A DNA stretch of 64,000 nt, taken from Berberis thunbergii. Lineage: Eukaryota > Streptophyta > Magnoliopsida > Ranunculales > Berberidaceae. The DNA is taken from assembly GCA_003290165.1 (NCBI GenBank), contig QNQO01009173.1:177501-241500 (forward strand), written 5' to 3'. Shown here in pieces: positions 11,760 to 23,694 of this stretch. A program made the position numbers and the translations under genes. The notes beneath the pieces were generated by a model, which worked only from the letters and a program-made list of their open reading frames with translations, was not told the DNA's origin and did not search any database. Numbering within the stretch: the first letter of the stretch is position 1; each line of letters opens with the position of its first letter.

Positions 11760-11919
11760 GCCAATGGTGTTATGACCTGGTGGTTAGGGCTATGTGGGTT
11801 TGTCTCCCACATCCTAGCTTCGGTTACTTTTTAATGGGTGTTGACCTATAGGTCGTCCAATTGATAAGTTATGGAATCCTTAAAAACCCAACTCGCTCGC
11901 CTTCCCAAAAAAAAAAAAA
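11760..11919 (+). mobile_element. tRNA-derived SINE with poly(A) tail
   Basis: About 160 bp flanked by a 15-bp direct repeat with one mismatch: AATACCTTTCGAAAC at 11745-11759 and AATACCTTCCGAAAC at 11920-11934. The head resembles a tRNA-type Pol III promoter: a box A-like CTGGTGGTTAGGGC and a box B-like GGGTTTGTCTCCC. The 3' end reads CCTTAAAAACCCAACTCGC followed by a short C/T stretch and an A-tail of about 14. The same 3' tail, minus the head, is found next to the poly(A) of the retrocopy at 32221-34408. Confidence 0.75.
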
Positions 11920-11934
11920 AATACCTTCCGAAAC

Positions 11935-12579
11935 TGGTTAGACAACATGGAAGTAATCCATGCAAGCAAACACACCCCTAGATATCATCACGAAAGTCCG
12001 CACTAATTCAACCTGTTGATTTTACTCACAAGAATAACTTCCATCACTTCAAAAAGATAACTTGATCATGACAAGACATGCATGAAACTGGAAATTGCCA
12101 CTAAAATGAGTATGGAATATCCCCAAGTCACAAGCCATTTCCATCAGCTTTCATATTTGGCGCACTGATGCTGTGTACCACTTCCTTCGAGGGGAATGGG
12201 CCTTTGAAGTGGGGAATCACAGTTCAATCATGAATTATATATATGGTTTTTACTTGGAGCTCATATTACTATTACGGACTGAGATAGCTTTCAGCCAATC
12301 CATACTTCAGAAAAGGTTCAAACATGGATGGTCTTATACCTTTCCATTCAAGGAAGTCGTCCAAATATACCTATACAGCACAGATGAAAGAATCCGACAG
12401 ATTTGGCATCAAAGCTATATAAGTATCTAAGACCAAGATAAAAATAGAGCAAGTCAAAATCTGGCACAATATCACACATTGCGATTGAAGATCTTAGGAA
12501 CAAAATCATTTAATCTGGAAAGTCAAGAAGAATTCTTCAGAGATCTTACAAGGAGAGAGAACCATAGAAGCTATCTTAT
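11935..12579. other. Downstream flank and 3' UTR of the SPL13-like gene
   Basis: No independent gene. The part next to 12580 is the expected 3' UTR of the minus-strand SBP-box gene. An 85-codon ORF on the plus strand here (from about 12173) has no protein-like character. Confidence 0.45.
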
Positions 12580-15500
12580 CTACTCCCAAGAGAAGGGAAG
12601 AGTTTGTTGCACCCCATCATGGGATGATCCGCCAGGCCCTACATTAAATATACCATGACAATTGATTTCAGCATCATTGGCGTTTGAGCCTAAAATTGAA
12701 CCTACGGACTCGTTTTGCATTCCCCCTGATTGGTACCGACCAAGACCGCTATATTGAAGGCCTGGTATTAGGGGCTGTGTAATGGGGATTGTATCAGGCT
12801 GCACCACGTGGTTCATAGTGATCCCGGAAGTTTGAGTTGGCGGTGATGACAGAAGAGAGAGAGCACAATCAGAAGGGTCAAACACTTGACTTATCCCATC
12901 AGAGAACAATTTCCTGGCTGTACCACCAATTTCGGACGAAGAAATGGTATTGATAAGTGGTTGGCATATGGAAGCTTCAGAGGCAGTTCTATGACCAATT
13001 GAGGAATCGCCGACTGGCAAAAATGGGAACTGTTTGCGAGAGAAGGATCCAGAAAACAGATTATGTTGGTCAACATAGTGCATGGACGGATGGCTGCTAT
13101 AAAGCATACTGTCTTCCTCAGTTTTGAGGACAGGTTTCCAGGTGGAGCTCACCACATGAGCTGATGGAGATACTTGTGAATTAGCAAATGGTATTAGCCT
13201 AGCACCTGTAGATGGAAAGAAAACATTAATTTTAACGTGTCATATGCTCATTCTGTGAGAGAGCATACTAAACAAGAAACGGGAAGCTGCCATGTCATTG
13301 TCTGTAACATGACAAAGATGCAAATTACTAGAACAAGACTGTCTTTTACGAACAATACAAGTGATTTCTAGTTCATGCTTGACCAACCAGATAACCCAAA
13401 GAATCTAAATGGACTATGCTCATTGAAAGTCTGGAGACTCAGAGGTCATCCAATCTATTGAAACGTTCTCCCCTAATAAGTCCAAGCATAGCATATATCT
13501 CCCTAATGTTGTAGTCCAAGATCCCTACGTAGTTTTTAACATTCTTAGACACCACCGCCAAGCATATTGGTAGAGCATCCCTCCCCTTTGCGGAAGTTGG
13601 AGGTTCAAATCTCCCTGCTGCAAGGATGCCTAGCTACCCATTAAATTGTTCCAAAGTAAATAAATCACTAAGCACATAAATTAATAAAAACTCGTAATGT
13701 TTCTAAATTTTTACAATAAAAATGGAAATTATCTTGCAATGAGAACTTATTGGATAGTAGCAAACCTGGGTGATTAGAGAATAAACTTCTAGAGTTCATG
13801 GACAGAGATTCTGGCTGAGGCTTGCGTCGACGCCGGTTGTGTCCATCAAGACGTTTCCTACAGCTTCTCTTCACCTCATCAAATTCTATCAACATATGGA
13901 ACCTACAGAAGAGAGAACAAACTGGTAAGTTGTAGTTTAGGTTTAGAGACTGGAAAGCATTGGTGTTTATAAATTTGAAATAAGGATCCTATTTGAGAAA
14001 ACTCAAGAAACATGCAGCAGAGCAGTCACTATCTAGAAAATATACATGTCGATCTTCCTAAAAAACTATCCTTTCTTAGACTCTTAATATGAAAACCAAA
14101 AACTCCTTGTTAGCTGTAGTGAAGACAATCACATGTTATTCACAAAATATTGAATAGCCAAACTGATCTGTTAATGATTATTTTTCATACCGGAATGGGA
14201 TAGAACAACCAAGAGTGATGTAATTTTAGAAGCAATATTCCTTCAAAATAACAAGTTATAACAGTTGATAAAATGGCAAACTTAAATTGCTTGATAGATG
14301 ATCAACTGCTCATAATCACTAGAAGTAAACAACAATACCGTCCAACATAGATGCATCGATTGAATATAAGTACTCAACACAATATTTGTTGATGATAAAT
14401 AGACCAAAACCATATGTTTACTTCAAAAATAATACGACAAAGAACCTACAATTGAAAATATACCATTGAGGATAAAAATAAAAATAAAAAACCATTTCAT
14501 AATTAAAATTTTCAAATTCTAAACGAATGGATAGAAATGCATCGTAATATTAGCAAGTGACTACTTCTCTAGGGGTTATGCAAACGCGTCTCTTGCATAA
14601 TGTCCTTGCAGTTCAGAACTCAAAAAGACTTGGATTTCTTGATAAAATAATCTTGATAAAATAATGAACATAAGTTTGTACTATCGTACGTCTCCGGAAT
14701 TTTACTCTTGAAACTAAAACAAAGTATTTCAATTGCTACCATCTGAAATCATTTTGGTGAACATGACAAAATAAGTGGTAATGTAACTGGTCCACATTCT
14801 TTACATATCGGATCAACCTCATGGATGACCTTGAAGGTAATAATAACTACAGAAGGAAAAAATGAAACTATCATCCAATAGGTTGTCGGTTGGATTTCTG
14901 TGCTCTGGAATCTGATCCAATTAACTTACTAAAATACTTTCAGGTCAGAGAACAAAACAGAAATTACATCTGAACAGGTTAAATAAAATAGTGTTTTAAA
15001 AATTCAAACTTTCGTAAATTTCAGTAGATGCTCTTAGTAAAAACCAACTCTCTTGGAAGAAAATGGTGATCCAGCAAAGGCCAATCAAAGGTGCCACTAC
15101 TAAGTGGTTTCTAAATCCAGATTTTCATGAAAATTAGAAAAGAATAGGAGATTCTCTAATCAATTATATTTATGGCCAAGAATCAAATTGTTTAAACCAC
15201 AACCACTAATCAGTCCACTATGCCATCTCAAAGCACATTAAAAAGCAGAGGAACTAAAACAATTCAACAAGTATTTATTATCCAAACAATTAAGGTGCAA
15301 AAAAGGAAGCTTTAGGAAAAATCAAAGTTGAAATTCAATACCTGCTGCACTGCTGGCAGAACCTTTGTTCTTGGCCACCAACCATCACTCTTGGAGTCTT
15401 AGAGTGACCTTCACAGACCTTATGGCGCCTATGATAATCCCTGCATTTGCTGAGGTCTGCAGTGCATCCATCAACCAAACAAGACACAATTTGTGTTCCA

Positions 15501-15763
15501 CCACCACCACCAGGAACTCTAGCCCTCTTGAGTGTTCCCAATGGCGCCGACATTATAGACGAATCCCTTGGATCCTTCCAATTGTTCATCATTCCATCCC
15601 CCAAATCACCCAATCTCCCAAGCTTCAAATCCACAGAGCACTCCTTTCTATTCTGCTCAACACCCCCACCACTACTTGATCCCACCAGAGAAGCTATGTT
15701 TGGGGCTGCTTCCCTCTCAAATTCCAGAAAATCCCAAGATGGTGTTTTCAAGTCCCAGTCCAT
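12580..15763 (-). CDS. SPL13: SQUAMOSA promoter-binding-like protein, SPL13 type, 394 aa
   Basis: Nuclear DNA-binding factor of the miR156-SPL module that controls vegetative phase change. Coding exons: 15342-15763, 13766-13902 and 12580-13205 (422 + 137 + 626 nt, all in phase). The ATG at 15763 gives [12 protein letters not shown], the SPL13-type N-terminus; an upstream in-frame GTG is not needed. The SBP domain runs from about residue 95 to 170: zinc finger 1 begins CLVDGC and continues through [11 protein letters not shown]; finger 2 follows from RFCQQCSRF across the first intron, which sits at the family's conserved position. The bipartite nuclear signal is [17 protein letters not shown]. 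The C-terminus carries DCALSLLSS (encoded by the miR156 site) and ends QTLPFSWE, close to Arabidopsis SPL13 (QTFPFHWE as I recall). No damage seen. A 5' UTR intron is likely at 15871-16265. Confidence 0.93.
12847..12866 (-). promoter_or_regulatory. miR156/157 target site in the SPL13-like mRNA
   Basis: The plus strand here reads as miR156 itself with a single substitution (A instead of T at position 14 of the 20-nt miRNA). The minus-strand mRNA is therefore complementary to miR156 at 19 of 20 positions. It lies in frame in the last coding exon and encodes ALSLLSS, the position known for this clade. It predicts post-transcriptional repression in juvenile tissue. Confidence 0.95.
13553..13622 (+). 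repeat. tRNA-like SINE head in intron 2 of the SPL gene
   Basis: The sequence has a box A-like AGCATATTGGTAGAGC and, about 30 bases on, a T-arm/box B-like GGAGGTTCAAATCTCC with a perfect 5-bp stem. The remainder does not fold into a convincing tRNA cloverleaf, so I read it as a SINE remnant. No A-tail or target duplication was identified. Confidence 0.45.
13903..15341 (-). other. Intron 1 of the SPL13-like gene
   Basis: A 1.44 kb intron with donor CAG|GTATTG and acceptor TTCTGTAG|GT, splitting the SBP domain after FCQQCSR. AT-rich; no other gene or clear transposon seen. Confidence 0.85.
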
Positions 15764-16660
15764 AAACACTTTCTCTCTTTCTCTCTTTCTCTTCTTCTTC
15801 TTCTTCCACTACTACTGTTCTCACTTCTTCCCCTTCCCCACAAACAACAAATCCTTCACAATTCTACCAAACTAAAAAATCAAAACCAATGAAGAAAACC
15901 CATGTTAGACACAAACATGCTAATAAAACAAAAAACCCAATTCACAGAGATTCAAAGTGGGGGGTACTTAACACATTCAAATTGACACAAAATCAAATCA
16001 AAGCAAAGCTTAGGAAAAAGGTTGAGTGGGTGTAAAAGCTAAAAAGGGAAGAAGATGGGTATTTTAGAAAACACAAGAAATCAAATACCCAAATTCAAAT
16101 ATCTTGTCTGAACAATATACACTCAGTTAAATTACAGACGTTTATTCCAAGGAAATGGGAAAAACTCAGAGCACAAACAGAGTAGGGAAGGATGAAAACA
16201 ACACCCATAAGTAAAGACTATCACAGTGAGAGTATATGGAGAGAAAGAGAGAGACAGTACTTACAGACAACTGGTGCAGAAAAAAACTGACTTGGGCTTT
16301 CCAGCCATTCATTCCCTGACATGGATTCCATTAAAAATTAAAAGCCAATAAAAAGAAGGAAAAGGAAGAGAGAGAAACAGAGCAAGGGTGAAGTGAAAAA
16401 ACATGGAGGGTGGTGGGTGTAGGTTAACTTAATAAACTCTCCTTGTTCCTTCTAGTAGAGTAAAACAACTACAAATAAAGACTTCAAAGAACATTGTAAT
16501 GTAGTGTTTTTTTTTTTTTTAAGAACAATTAATAGAGATTACAACAACAACAAGATAAGAAGAAGAACAAAATGTTTTTTTCCAAGGAGGGGTGATTGAA
16601 GAAGACTGAGATTTATGTTTGAGTTTTCTTTTATCTATATATATATATTATAGGAGTTCT
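15764..16660 (-). promoter_or_regulatory. 5' UTR, leader intron and TATA-like region of the SPL gene
   Basis: Upstream of the ATG the minus strand has an acceptor (TTTTTTAG|TTTGG, exon from 15871) and a strong donor (GTCT|GTAAGTACTG, exon end 16265), suggesting an intron of about 390 bp in the leader. CT-rich tracts lie near 15775-15805 (plus-strand reading) and 16230-16250. A TATATATATA stretch at about 16637-16650 could serve as the TATA box. All predicted by eye. Confidence 0.5.
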
Positions 16661-16960
16661 GTTTGGTTACTGGTTGAGAGAAGATATATAGAGAAAAAGA
16701 AAGGAAAATGAGTGGTAAGGAAAGAGACAGGGTGTTTGTTGTTGCTATCAACTTTTTAAGTGAAGGAAGTACAGATGTGGAGGTTAAGGGCATATGGTAC
16801 TCTGTTTCGCATTAGATGACATGTTTTTCTTCCTCTCTTATCTTCTCCTCATTGATGTGTTTTTTTCATTCCTGTTTTTTTTTTTCGAGTTTCTTAGGTT
16901 AGTCATTTATATTGTTATGCAAATTTTTGTTGTTTGATTGTCTATTTATTAAAAGAAAAA

Positions 16961-17137
16961 GACTAACTATTGAAGAAATGGGTGAAGAAATCAGTGAAGG
17001 AGTGGTGTGACCGCTCATTCCCTTTGAGATGCGTATTGTTGTTCATCTCAAAGGTGATGTTGTGCATCTCGAGGGGGGTGAGCGATCACACCACTCCCTT
17101 CGCTGGTTTCTCCGCCCATTTTCTCGACAATTAGCCT
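16961..17137. mobile_element. Hairpin MITE, copy 1
   Basis: A near-complete inverted repeat of about 177 bp. The left arm contains GAAGAAATGGGTGAAG, then CAGTGAAGGAGTGGTGTGAC. The right arm contains GATCACACCACTCCCTTCGC, then CGCCCATTTTCTCGACAATT. The loop is TTGTTGTTCATC-like. Same architecture and shared words as 23518-23694. Confidence 0.6.
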
Positions 17138-18400
17138 TTCTGTTATTAAAAAAAAATTGATTTTTTGTGATATTATTTTTCCACTATTCATGAGGAGAAT
17201 CCAAGTTCGAGTGGAAGGAGAGGCTTTAGAAATGAATTCACAAAATCAATTTCAATTTTCATGGATATTTTCTGTGCAATCAAAAGAAAACCTAATTTCT
17301 TGTTGTTTACCATCTTACAAGTCACAACACAACACTCAGTCTTGAGCCTTGAGGGGTTGATGGTATATTTATGAGAGTTATGGGTCCAAAATTTAGTGCC
17401 ATACTCAACTATGTTCTCCTAACCCTAATAGTTTGGAAGAGGAGACTCTCTCTATCCTTATGGTCCACAGAAATGTAATTGCTTCACATGCATTGGGAAA
17501 AGTTTGTTTAACAAAACAAGGAAAACACAAAAAAAAATGGGGATCAATTATTGAGTGTGGTGAAAATGTAAACAAGGCAAATTTTGAAAAAGAACAATGG
17601 GGATGGATGGAGATGCCAAAACTCTTTTGAGTTTGTGTTTCCTTTATTCTAGACCTAGAACTTTGATTGACTTGAAGCCTTCCTTAAGGTAAGATGAAAA
17701 AACTTTAGAAAAGCAAACTTCTAAACTTTTTTTTTTCTTTTTTGAGTGAATTAAATCCATCTTGATAAGCAAAAACTACAAAATTAAGGACATGTATTAG
17801 TTGGAGATGAGCAAAAGATGGAGCTTATGAAATTAGGTAATTTAGAGAATCTTTCGCTATAATATCATGTCAATTTTGTATTGAATGACTCAAATGGTTA
17901 TGGGCATACGTTTTAATGAGATTTTCATCGATACCCAACTTTACAATCATTTACGTATCCGAAGAAGATATTGATTTTACGATACTCGAAAATATAGTTA
18001 ACAGTTTTAAGCAGTTAGATGTATTGAGTTTAATGCTTCTACAAAAAAATTTAGTTCTTGTGAAAGTTCATTGCTAACTCTCTGGTTGGATCACAGTGTG
18101 TAAATTTTAGGTCTTCCATCAATTTTCATATTTAGTTCCTAGTTGACACTGACAACATTACAAAACTCCAACCCCATTTTGGATCACCAAACTTATCAAA
18201 TGTGTGTTGAATAGATAGACATATCTCTTCATTTGTAGAATACATCTAAAATGAGGCAATGTGATATTATTAGCTAGATACAATGTATGAAGAGTGACAA
18301 AATTGCCTCTTTAGAATGAAAGCAACAAAGATTATGAGTGAGATACTAGATTAGAGGCTTTTCATTAATTTACAAAAAGTGAGTCCGCAAAAATCAGGTT
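17138..18400. other. Intergenic, no gene recognised
   Basis: AT-rich DNA. Two ORFs of about 60 codons (from 17157 and 17433) have no recognisable domain and no splice-compatible context. I see no gene. Confidence 0.4.
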
Positions 18401-18403
18401 TTG

Positions 18404-18513
18404 CAATCAGGATGATATGGTATTATCACAATAATTCTTACAACTTCAAGATACACATAAATATTTTGTAATTTTCATCATTCTTTCAAGATCACACCAC
18501 ATCACTCTGATTG
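18404..18513. mobile_element. Small foldback element, copy 1
   Basis: Inverted arms CAATCAGGATGATATGGT (18404-18421) and ACCACATCACTCTGATTG (18496-18513) enclose about 75 bp with ACTTCAAGATACACATAAA. Size, arms and interior match 50707-50818. Confidence 0.55.
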
Positions 18514-21500
18514 GAAAAATTTACGAGACATTGACATAGGTTATAATTAATCACAAACCCAATCATAAAAATTGTACCTTACTAGCAGGACAGTATTGTA
18601 CACCATTCTAAAGTGGAAGATTGATTAATTACACACATTTGTATAGTATTGTTTGTTTTCAATTGACAAATTTGTATATATATTTGTTTATCTGTATGGA
18701 GTGTTCACCAGAACACAGAGACAATACAAGAATTTGTACTCAACAAGTGAAATCATTTTTAACTTCTCCATTGAAGAACACTGTGTTGTGTTGTGTTGTT
18801 CATGTTGGCACCATTTTTAATGGTTGGAACAGAGTTTCACTAATACTTAATTAAGCACAGTAAACCTAGCAATTACTATAAGTGGATTATGAAATCCTTC
18901 ACATGAACACTAGACAGTCCAGCCAAAAGTTTCAATTATGTGTTGATTTCATAAATAATTGTTGTTGGTAATTGGTATGCGCCTCGTAGTGAGACCAAAA
19001 ACAATACCACTTTGTGTAGTAACTTAAGACATGATATACGAATTTTAGGTGGTGTTTGTTTTTTCGTATTTAAATGTATCCTGGTGACACAACCACGCAT
19101 TTTCCAAAATTTCAGGTTTTTTTTTTTTAAATTCAAGGTTTTTCTAATTATCATCTTCTAATTATTTATTGATTTTTAAACTACTCTTGATTTTCTAATT
19201 ATCATTTATTCTTCTATTATATTGATTTTAAAATCACCTCTGATTTTCTAATAATAAATTGATTTCATATATGTTTCATTTCTTGGTATTTAAGCTTCAT
19301 TTAATGTATTTAATAGATTTATTTAGACACAATAAATATATGATACAGTCACCTTTAATAATGGTTGCACTAGAATAGTTTGATTGAAACATATATCATA
19401 ATTAAATAAAAATGGAAACATGATGGATTATACATGTGGCAAAGAATTCGAAGGTGATGGCCGGAAAATTAAATATTAAGCTTCAAGTACACATTGGATA
19501 CTTTAAAAGGAATTTAGGCAATTTGTCAAATTTCCGAGGAAATACACTAAAATTTCATTGAAGACCCACTTGAATTTCTATGTGCAAATTAGTATTATTT
19601 GAAATGGGACAATAGATAAGACAGTACATGTCCTCTACCGCCTCATTATAGTTTTACGCATAAATTTTAAGTTGACGGGGGGGGGATACATGTTCTCTAC
19701 TGCCTCACTATAGTTTTACACATAAATTTGACGGAGGGGGGGTGGCTCCGCCCTTGGTTGTGGGACTGGTATTTGGTTTTTATCGACTCGCAACTATAAT
19801 GGTACTTTTGGATATTTATGATTGAATGGCATGTACCAATGACTTCGGTTGCTCTAAGTGGAAAACATCATTTAGTTTTCTCATTTTCTCATAGGCGGCG
19901 ATCAAATTATACCATCATTTTTTTTCTCACACCATCTATATAAACAAAAACCATCCATTTTTCCTCCTCACCATTCAAATCGACAATGGTTCCTCCCTCC
20001 CCCATTCGAAATATTTTTCAAATATTTTCCCACACTCAAATCTCCTCTCTCTCGAAAACTCTCAAATTCGAAACCCTTAAACCACACTCAATAAATATGC
20101 ATAACTTAACATAACATTTTACTAAAGTCGCGCAATCTGTTTAAAAAAAAAAATTTTCGCGGAGTACACTGCGGGATATCTGGGATTAAAAGATAAAATA
20201 GATGGCAATGTTTAAAAGTTTGGAAAGATATTGAAGGTTGAAATTCATTCTCTACAATGACATGTTTGAAAAATACAAAGCATGTAAAATACATTTTTGA
20301 ATATCTTTTTAATGAAACCAATGATCATACAAAGGCTTAAAATTTTAAAATATGAATTTCACACTTGTGCGTTTTTTCTAAACCCTAAGCCCTAAAAAAT
20401 GAAAATAATAATAAAAAGTGTAATGCACATATTACGTATTAAGCATTTCAAATATATATATATAAGAATAACAGAGCATCTTAAGGCACATTCAAATAAA
20501 AGACTCTTAACCCAATATTCTGATGAGTAAAAGTTTGTGGATAACTCACTACGGTAATTTCAAAATGTGTTATTTTCAATCGATTTTGACCTTAATCTCA
20601 TGACAATTTCTATGATGCCAACGGCACATCATTTAGTCTTCAAGTTGCTCAAATATAAGGCCCTAATCAACTAATATTTTCCAAGAACTTTATTGAGGAA
20701 TCATGTTTTTCAATTTAAGTGAAGTGGCATGATACATGAAAAGGTTGATGGAATCATTCCCAATCACTACAAGTCTTTCTGGTTGCCAAAATCTGATTTT
20801 CTAGCATTTTTGTATTAAATTTCATTGGACCAATTAATCTAGGCTGCGCTCATCCTATCCGAATCTCAAATTCCACGTTCAACTTTACGGGTGAGCATAT
20901 AGAAAATGGTGGTGAGGATATCAGTATAGGATTTTAGGTCCCAACAAAAGCTTTGGCAGCTGTGGTTCTTCCCTTCCCACTAATAATTGACACAAATGTC
21001 TCTCTCTTTCATTGTTGCTTCTTTGTACCTCTTGTCTAGAACAGATGGTGACACATATAGGTTTTCTCTGATAAATGAACCCCTGTCTTTTAATAGAAAC
21101 TGAAATCAGATACTGACCGTCGGATCTACTAAATTCATGCACGTGTCAAATCACCAGTGAAAAGATTAATTAAATTACTCCCAATAGTTGGTTGAGTAAT
21201 CCTTTTCTTTTACACGTTTTGATTAGTCCTTAATTTTTCCTGATCAACCCCTTGCTTGATTTTCTATGCTTTCAAATCTCATCCTCCTGTCATTTTGACC
21301 TAAAAAATAGATATTAGGCTTAAGCATGTCAGGCACAATAAAGGAATATGTTTTTTTCTTTTTAAAGAATCGCATTCTTGATGAAGATGTGTAAGTTGAG
21401 GCGTAACTTTCTACACGACTCTTTTCTTGTTAATGTTTCTAGATTTGAGTCGTGGTCATGACTTCTTATGAATGGTTTTATCCTCAAGGAAACTAATTGA

Positions 21501-21900
21501 ATGAACTAAACTTGATCATTACATTATCTACGTGTATAAAAGAAGACTTTGACATCGAAACTTGCGAATTGAAGGTGACCCATGCACACACTAAAATCAG
21601 AAATTATCAGTCACATACTTACACCACAAATAAAAGTTGGACCATAAAATTTGGATTCTTATATCCAAATATCAAGTTTAAGTCATTAGACGACATGGAA
21701 ACATAAGCTTTTAGAATGATTAATGATTGACTTAGGTATGTTGCTTAATTCCATGGGCTTTTTTTTTTTTTTTCAACCTCACTATTGTTTTACAACAAAT
21801 TTTCAACAAAGATCTTATAAAAAGCTGATGGGAAGTTGAGAACATTAAATACATTTCATCAGGAAATATATGATAACGCTTGTGGACTAATTAAAAGATA
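18514..21900. other. Intergenic, repeat-derived, no gene
   Basis: Contains a duplicated word set near 19625-19740 (ACATGT(C/T)CTCTAC..GCCTCA..TAGTTTTA, twice, each followed by a G-run). At about 19940-20100 there is TATA-like CTATATAAAC, then an ATG opening a 40-codon ORF (MVPPSPIRNIF) of unknown status. A fragment at about 20780-20815 resembles sequence beyond the right arm of the foldback at 50707-50818. No supported gene. Confidence 0.4.
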
Positions 21901-21907
21901 AAAATTG

Positions 21908-22475
21908 GGCTATTGGAGAAGATGTAGATCATAAAATTAAAGCTGATTGGTTAAACTGGAGAATGACGTCAGGAGTACTATGCGATAGAATGATGCTTGC
22001 AAGGCTAAAAGGGAAATGTTATAAGACAATTGTTCGACCAGCCATACTATAAGGTTTAGAATGTTGGGCTACTACAGGACAACATAGGCATAGGATGGCA
22101 GTAGCAGAAATGCGTATGTTAAGGTGGATGTGTGGTAAAACTCGTAAGGATAAAATTAGAAATGAAAGAATTATGAAATACTTAGGTGTAGTGCCCATAG
22201 AGGACAAAATTAGAAAAAGACGTTTAACTTGATTTGGTCATATGCGAAGGAGACCAAACACAACGCCAATTGAAAAATGTCTAGATTGGCAAGTTAATGG
22301 AGGGTGTAGACGGAGGGGACGACCGTTGAAAACTAGGATGAATGCGGTGAATGAAGATATCATTGAGTTTGGATTAGGCGATGATATCTGGAAATATCGC
22401 ATTGCTTGGAGAACCAAAATTCATGTAATCGACCCGAAAATCTCAAAAAAGGACTTTGATGATGATGATAATGAT
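21908..22475 (+). pseudogene. 5'-truncated LINE reverse transcriptase tail
   Basis: Translation gives the C-terminal region of a plant non-LTR retrotransposon ORF2: VLCDRMM, LARLKGKCYKTIVRPA, MAVAEMRMLRWMCGKTRKD, FGHMRRRP, GRPLKTRMN and WRTKIHVIDP. In-frame stops interrupt it, one after RPAIL and one before FGHMRRRP. It ends in a GATGATGATGATAATGATGA tail rather than poly(A), as does the shorter relative at 58110-58243. The RT catalytic core lies upstream and is absent. Confidence 0.85.
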
Positions 22476-22591
22476 GAATGTTGGTCATGTGTTACGTCGG
22501 GCTAATCCTAGTCATCTTTAAAGCGAAATAACTCTTAGTTGTATTGCTTAAAATACACGGTTAGACAATACAATTAATTATCTTGACTATT

Positions 22592-22858
22592 GTTCTAAAA
22601 ATGCTAAATGGTAGGCGGGTGGCTAGCATGAGACGAGCGCCAAAGGACTAAGTGGAGCCTAGTTTATTTATTTATTTATTATAATTTATAAATTTTAAGC
22701 ATAATAATATATAAATTACTTATAATTCAATGCCGAGATACATATGTAAAATGTATTAAAAAATTATCTTAATATTTTATTCTTTTTCAAATTGAAAATA
22801 ATTTTTTTTCAAAAACCTGCCTGAACGGCTCCCAACTGCTTAGACCGATTTTTAGAAC
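22592..22858. mobile_element. Small DNA transposon remnant with 11-bp TIRs
   Basis: Perfect inverted ends GTTCTAAAAAT and ATTTTTAGAAC bound 267 bp of AT-rich sequence. Subterminal GGCGGGTGGCTAGC on the left and CCTGCCTGAACGGCT on the right are partly complementary. Flanks (GACTATT and ACTAATA) suggest but do not prove a target duplication. No ORF. Confidence 0.55.
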
Positions 22859-23517
22859 ACTAATATTGGTCATACTAACCGGCATTATTAGATAAACTTC
22901 ACTCAACCTTTTTTTTTAAGATATGATATTTAGAAAATGAAAAATTTTAGAGAGTCTGGTCGAAAAACACTTTGATGAGTCCAACTTTACCCCTCTCTAA
23001 CTACCCCAACCTATAAAAAAAAATGGTAGAGTGATCCGATCACGTAAAAACTACCATTCCAAGCATAAATCAGTGCTATCGGACTGGACTCCATTGAAAC
23101 TCTGTTAGAAAAGAGAACTAAAACTTTACAGTTTAATAAGAGACCTTCTGTAGCCTGGTAGGACAATATATTTATATCAATCTGTGGTCTAAATCGAACT
23201 GTAACAACAAATAAATTAGAAGTGCAAAAAGAATGCCACAAAGTTTAAGCTTTTCTCTCTTACTTAAATTAAGTTCAATAATTTTCAATATCCTATTTTT
23301 GGATGCTTCTGTGTGGCATTATAATCTGTATTAAACTAAAAGCAATTCCAATTATACTGAATAACATAACATGTACTAAAGCGAAAGGAAACTAAAGAAA
23401 ATGAGAAGAGAATAGACACTTTTGGCGACTCCAATGCACAATGAAAAGGTCTTAACAAAACCAAAGTAATGAATCGTCATTCCCCAAATATAATTCTTTT
23501 CTCATTTGCCATGGAGA

Positions 23518-23694
23518 AATTCTAGGTGTCGAGGAAACCAACGAGGAAATGAGCGAGGGGAGGGAGGTGGTGGGAACCGTTCACTTCCCTCGAGATGAAT
23601 GTCATCTTTTTTTATGCGAGCATTTCGAGAGAGGTGAACGGTTCCCACCCCACCACCTCCCTCCCCTCGCTCATTTCCTCAACAACTAGAATTC
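23518..23694. mobile_element. Hairpin MITE, copy 2
   Basis: A long inverted repeat: GAAATGAGCGAGGGGAGGGA and GGTGGTGGGAACCGTTCAC on the left, mirrored by GTGAACGGTTCCCACC and TCCCTCCCCTCGCTCATTTC on the right, around a loop of about 40 bases. Outermost ends are ATTCTAGGTGTCGAGG and CCTCAACAACTAGAAT. The left arm has a small internal duplication (GAGGAAAC / GAGGAAAT). No ORF. Confidence 0.65.

Noticed and set aside
13553..13622. Functional tRNA gene
   Set aside because: Box A and box B are present, but acceptor and anticodon stems do not pair convincingly; called a SINE remnant instead.
15769..15769. Upstream start for the SPL13-like protein giving two extra residues
   Set aside because: The codon there is GTG; the first ATG in frame (15763) gives the MDWDLK start usual for this clade.
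15365..15875. 104- and 142-codon plus-strand ORFs
   Set aside because: Antisense shadows of SPL13-like exon 1 and its CT-rich leader.
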